A stretch of 8,826 nucleotides of DNA, taken from CAG-826 sp964654155. GTDB lineage: Bacteria; Bacillota_I; Bacilli_A; RFN20; CAG-826. Shown here one piece after another: positions 6,923 through 8,826 of this stretch (position 1 is the stretch's first letter; each line of letters begins with the position of its first letter). The stretch covers positions 1 through 8,826 of the forward strand of contig CAZZGL010000052.1 of assembly GCA_964654155.1 (NCBI GenBank), read 5' to 3'. Both the position numbers and the translations under genes were made by a program. The notes beneath the pieces are model-generated. The model had not been told where the DNA came from. It searched no databases and worked only from the letters and a program-made list of their open reading frames with translations.

Positions 6923-6939
6923 TGATGACTCTGTCATCA
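6923..6939 (-). promoter_or_regulatory. Perfect inverted repeat at the 5' end of the atp transcript
   Basis: TGATGAC-AGA-GTCATCA on the minus strand: seven-base arms that pair perfectly around a three-base loop. It lies directly between the predicted atp transcription start (about 6941) and the atpI ribosome binding site. It could be a 5'-terminal mRNA hairpin that slows decay, or a 17-bp DNA operator for a dimeric repressor. It also contains the rejected upstream ATG of atpI. Confidence 0.6.
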
Positions 6940-6947
6940 GTAGTTTT

Positions 6948-6956
6948 ATTATAGCA
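6948..6956 (-). promoter_or_regulatory. Extended -10 promoter of the atp operon
   Basis: The minus strand reads TGC-TATAAT: a perfect sigma-A -10 hexamer (6948-6953) with the TG of an extended -10 one base upstream. The -35 position, 17 bases further up, is poor (TACAAA, three of six), as expected for extended -10 promoters. The predicted start is near 6941, giving a leader of about 34 bases to atpI. No other good promoter for the operon is seen upstream. Confidence 0.75.
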
Positions 6957-7056
6957 ATATTTAAATTAAGTTTGTATTAATTTTTGCTCTTATAAAAGAA
7001 AAAAATTATAGTGTTATTTTGCCCAGTATTTACATAAATTAATTAGATATAATGTA

Positions 7057-7087
7057 TTTTTTCAAAAAAATGTAAAAAATTTCAAAA
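7057..7087. promoter_or_regulatory. Phased A/T tracts upstream of the kinase promoter
   Basis: A T6 run (7057-7062) is followed by A7 (7064-7070), A6T3 (7074-7082) and A4 (7084-7087). The centres of the A runs are about 9-10 bp apart, near one helical turn, which favours intrinsic bending. They lie just upstream of the kinase -35 and may act as an UP-like element. Confidence 0.45.
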
Positions 7088-7107
7088 TGTAACCGCTTGC
7101 ATTTTGA
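7082..7107 (+). promoter_or_regulatory. cre-like operator (CcpA/LacI family) over the kinase promoter
   Basis: The core TGTAACCGCTTGCA (7088-7101) fits the CcpA consensus TGWAANCGNTNWCA at all defined positions but one (G at position 12) and fully fits the looser WTGNAANCGNWNNCW. The symmetry continues outward with perfect eight-base arms TCAAAATG (7082-7089) and CATTTTGA (7100-7107), centred on the same CG. The right half covers the proposed -35 (7097-7102), so binding should repress kinase transcription. A partial direct copy of the left half (TTC, an A run, then TGTAA) lies at 7061-7075. Another LacI-family repressor is possible. Confidence 0.6.
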
Positions 7108-7125
7108 TGGTAAAGTCTATAGAAT
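7097..7125 (+). promoter_or_regulatory. Sigma-A-type promoter of the kinase gene
   Basis: TTGCAT (7097-7102) and TAGAAT (7120-7125) are separated by exactly 17 bases. The -10 matches five of six positions; the -35 keeps TTG only. The predicted start is near 7132, giving a leader of about 48 bases. Overlap with the cre-like dyad supports it being the regulated promoter. Confidence 0.5.
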
Positions 7126-7164
7126 ATGTTGAACGCATTTTCTAGAAGCGTATGTATTAATTAT

Positions 7165-7171
7165 AAGGAGG
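7165..7171 (+). promoter_or_regulatory. Ribosome binding site deciding the kinase start
   Basis: AAGGAGG followed by eight A/T bases and ATG at 7180: near-ideal spacing. An in-frame ATG at 7126 has no such site and lies upstream of the predicted transcription start, so the 18 extra residues it would add are not accepted. Confidence 0.9.
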
Positions 7172-7179
7172 AAAAAAAT

Positions 7180-8823
7180 ATGAGTTTTAAAGTACATTTC
7201 GATGGCAAAGAAAAAATCATCGAAAAGAAAATATCTTTACGTTCAATTATCGGTGAAGATCGGAAAGATGTTATATGTGCGATGGTAAACAATCGCCTTC
7301 GTGAATTAAATTATGAAGTATATTATGATGCCGATATTCAATTCTTAACATGCAAGGACCAACAAGCAATTCGTATTTATGAAGCATCATTAAGATATCT
7401 TGTCGCAATGGCGTTTTCTCGCACCTACCCTAATGTCAAGATTCGTTTCAGTTACAATGTTTCTCGTTCTATCTTTATTGAAATATTAAACAAAGATGTC
7501 CGAATTGATTCCATGATGGTTAAAAATATCAAAACAGAAATGGATAAGATAATTGATCTTGATTTACCATTCACAAGAAAGATTGTTTCAAATAACGACG
7601 CATTAGAAATTTTTAAAGAAAGAGGTTTTGAAGATAAAATTGATATTTTAAAATATCGACCAGAAAAAACCGTTCATTTATATGAATGTGATGGTTTCTT
7701 AGATTATATGTATGGTCATATGGTCCCAAGTTCTGGATACTTAAAATCATATCGTATTCGCATTTATCATCCTGGTATCATTGTCCAATACCCTCGTTCT
7801 GAAGCAAATGGAGAAATTCCTGATTTCCAAGACGCTCCAACATTTGGTAGAACCTTAAAAGCATCCCATACATGGGCAAAAATTGTTTCTGCTGATTCGA
7901 TTGCTGGAATTAACAAATATATCGAAGAAGGTAATACAATCGATTTTATTAATATGTGTGAAGCTCGCCATAACGCAATGCTTAATGATTTAGGCACTAG
8001 AATTGAAACCGATATTGATAATATTCGTCTTATTTGTATTGCCGGACCTTCAAGTTCAGGTAAAACAACATTTGCCAATCGTTTAAGAATCGAATTATTA
8101 TCTCGTGGTATTCGTCCAATTAGAATATCTATTGATGATTATTATTTACCACGTGATAAAGCTCCTTTAGATGAAGAAGGTAAACCTGATTTAGAAAGCA
8201 TATACGCACTTGATATTGATTTATTTAACCAAAATATGTTGGATTTAATTAATGGTGAAGAAGTACAGTTGCCTAAATTTGATTTTAATTTAGGAAAAAG
8301 AGTTCCTGGACGTATTTTAAAAATTGAAAGCGACCAACCTTTAATTATCGAAGGAATTCACGCTTTAAATGATCAATTAACATCATTAGTTCCAAAGCAT
8401 CAAAAGTTTAAAATCTACATTGCTCCACAAGCGCAAATAAACCTTGATAACCACAATCCAATTTCTTTAACAGACTTACGTTTATTAAGACGCTTAGTTC
8501 GTGATAAAAAGTTTAGAAATGCCCCTGCAGAAATGACTTTTTCTATGTGGCCAAGTGTTAGAAAAGGTGAATTCACTTGGATTTATGGAACTCAAGAAGG
8601 CGCAGATTACGTATATAATTCCTTACTTCCGTATGAATTATGTGTAATGAAGAAATACGCTCTTCCACTTCTTACAAGCATTGAAAAAGATTCCCCTTAC
8701 TTTGTTATGGCGGATCGTTTGATTAAATTCTTAAAATATTTTGTCGATATCGATGATAAATACATTCCATGTAATTCCTTACTTAGAGAATTTATTGGAG
8801 ATTCTTGTTTCCAAGATGTTTAA
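7180..8823 (+). CDS. TGS-domain nucleoside kinase (uridine kinase-like)
   Basis: A 547-residue protein with two halves; both ends are in the window (stop 8821-8823). Residues 1-60 resemble a TGS (ubiquitin-like) domain. About 65-250 resembles the second N-terminal domain of threonyl-tRNA synthetase, but Ala and Tyr appear where ThrRS has its HxxxH histidines. The C-terminal half (from about 280) is a P-loop kinase of the uridine kinase/phosphoribulokinase group: Walker A GPSSSGKT at 289-296, SIDDYY with probable catalytic Asp at 319/320, KFDFNLGKR around 366-374, IIEGIHALN at 389-397, and lid-type RLLRRLVRD at 434-442. It likely phosphorylates a nucleoside or related hydroxyl compound using ATP or GTP in the cytoplasm; the substrate cannot be read from sequence. 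It is transcribed away from atp under a cre-like operator. Proteins of this fused type are widespread in Firmicutes, usually annotated only as nucleoside kinase. Confidence 0.9.
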   Translation: MSFKVHFDGKEKIIEKKISLRSIIGEDRKDVICAMVNNRLRELNYEVYYDADIQFLTCKDQQAIRIYEASLRYLVAMAFSRTYPNVKIRFSYNVSRSIFIEILNKDVRIDSMMVKNIKTEMDKIIDLDLPFTRKIVSNNDALEIFKERGFEDKIDILKYRPEKTVHLYECDGFLDYMYGHMVPSSGYLKSYRIRIYHPGIIVQYPRSEANGEIPDFQDAPTFGRTLKASHTWAKIVSADSIAGINKYIEEGNTIDFINMCEARHNAMLNDLGTRIETDIDNIRLICIAGPSSSGKTTFANRLRIELLSRGIRPIRISIDDYYLPRDKAPLDEEGKPDLESIYALDIDLFNQNMLDLINGEEVQLPKFDFNLGKRVPGRILKIESDQPLIIEGIHALNDQLTSLVPKHQKFKIYIAPQAQINLDNHNPISLTDLRLLRRLVRDKKFRNAPAEMTFSMWPSVRKGEFTWIYGTQEGADYVYNSLLPYELCVMKKYALPLLTSIEKDSPYFVMADRLIKFLKYFVDIDDKYIPCNSLLREFIGDSCFQDV

Positions 8824-8826
8824 AAA

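Noticed and set aside
7048..7053. Perfect TATAAT as a second upstream promoter for the kinase
   Set aside because: No acceptable -35 at 16-18 bases (AGTATT at 17); the TTTACA upstream is only 13 bases away, and there is no extended TG. It could be a minor promoter but is not supported.
7133..7151. ACGC/GCGT hairpin in the kinase leader
   Set aside because: Only four contiguous outer pairs with mismatches inside; too weak to call a regulatory structure or riboswitch.
7126..7179. Upstream in-frame ATG giving the kinase 18 more residues
   Set aside because: No ribosome binding site, lies before the predicted transcription start, and the AAGGAGG at 7165 points to the ATG at 7180.
7767..8078. 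Minus-strand 103-codon frame within the kinase gene
   Set aside because: Antisense shadow of conserved kinase sequence; no ribosome binding site.
1..8826. Mobile elements, CRISPR, tRNA/rRNA, or a hidden novel multi-gene system
   Set aside because: No terminal repeats, transposase-like frames, spaced repeats or RNA gene signatures were seen; nearly all sequence is explained by the canonical atp operon and one kinase gene.

Overview
The window carries a complete F-type ATP synthase operon on the minus strand (atpI-atpB-atpE-atpF-atpH-atpA-atpG-atpD-atpC, reading from about 6,940 down to 112). Divergent from it on the plus strand is one complete gene for a TGS-domain nucleoside (uridine-type) kinase (7180-8823). 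The DNA is AT-rich, ribosome binding sites are strong AGGAGG/AAAGGAG types, Trp is encoded by TGG and TGA is used as a stop at the end of atpI (standard code 11). A CcpA-like operator is also visible. Together these suggest a low-GC Firmicute, probably a Bacilli/Erysipelotrichia-type or Mollicute-related lineage, but not a code-4 mycoplasma. The placement is inferred from composition and protein style, not from a database search.

Layout. 1-89: no supportable gene. 90-113: intrinsic terminator closing the atp operon and overlapping the atpC stop. 112-6907: nine atp genes in the classical order, tightly packed, with ATGA or TAATG overlaps at atpI/atpB, atpF/atpH and atpD/atpC and gaps of 9-28 bases elsewhere. 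6908-7179: divergent control region holding an extended -10 promoter and a start-site hairpin for atp on the minus strand, and phased A-tracts, a cre-like dyad, a sigma-A-type promoter and an AAGGAGG site for the kinase on the plus strand. 7180-8823: kinase gene, ending three bases before the window edge.

How they work together. atpB, atpE and atpF encode the membrane Fo part (a, c, b). atpH, atpA, atpG, atpD and atpC encode delta, alpha, gamma, beta and epsilon of F1 and the peripheral stalk. atpI is the probable c-ring assembly helper. The c subunit carries a two-carboxylate ion site (E45 plus E78) with the Thr and Tyr of Na+-binding rotors, so the enzyme may be Na+-coupled. The epsilon subunit keeps the ATP-binding IDxxRA motif. 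The kinase has a degenerate threonyl-tRNA-synthetase-like N-terminal half and a P-loop uridine-kinase-like C-terminal half. Its promoter appears to sit under a CcpA/LacI-family operator. I see no novel multi-gene system; the items worth a second look are in the rotor ion site, the divergent control region and the kinase's N-terminal half.
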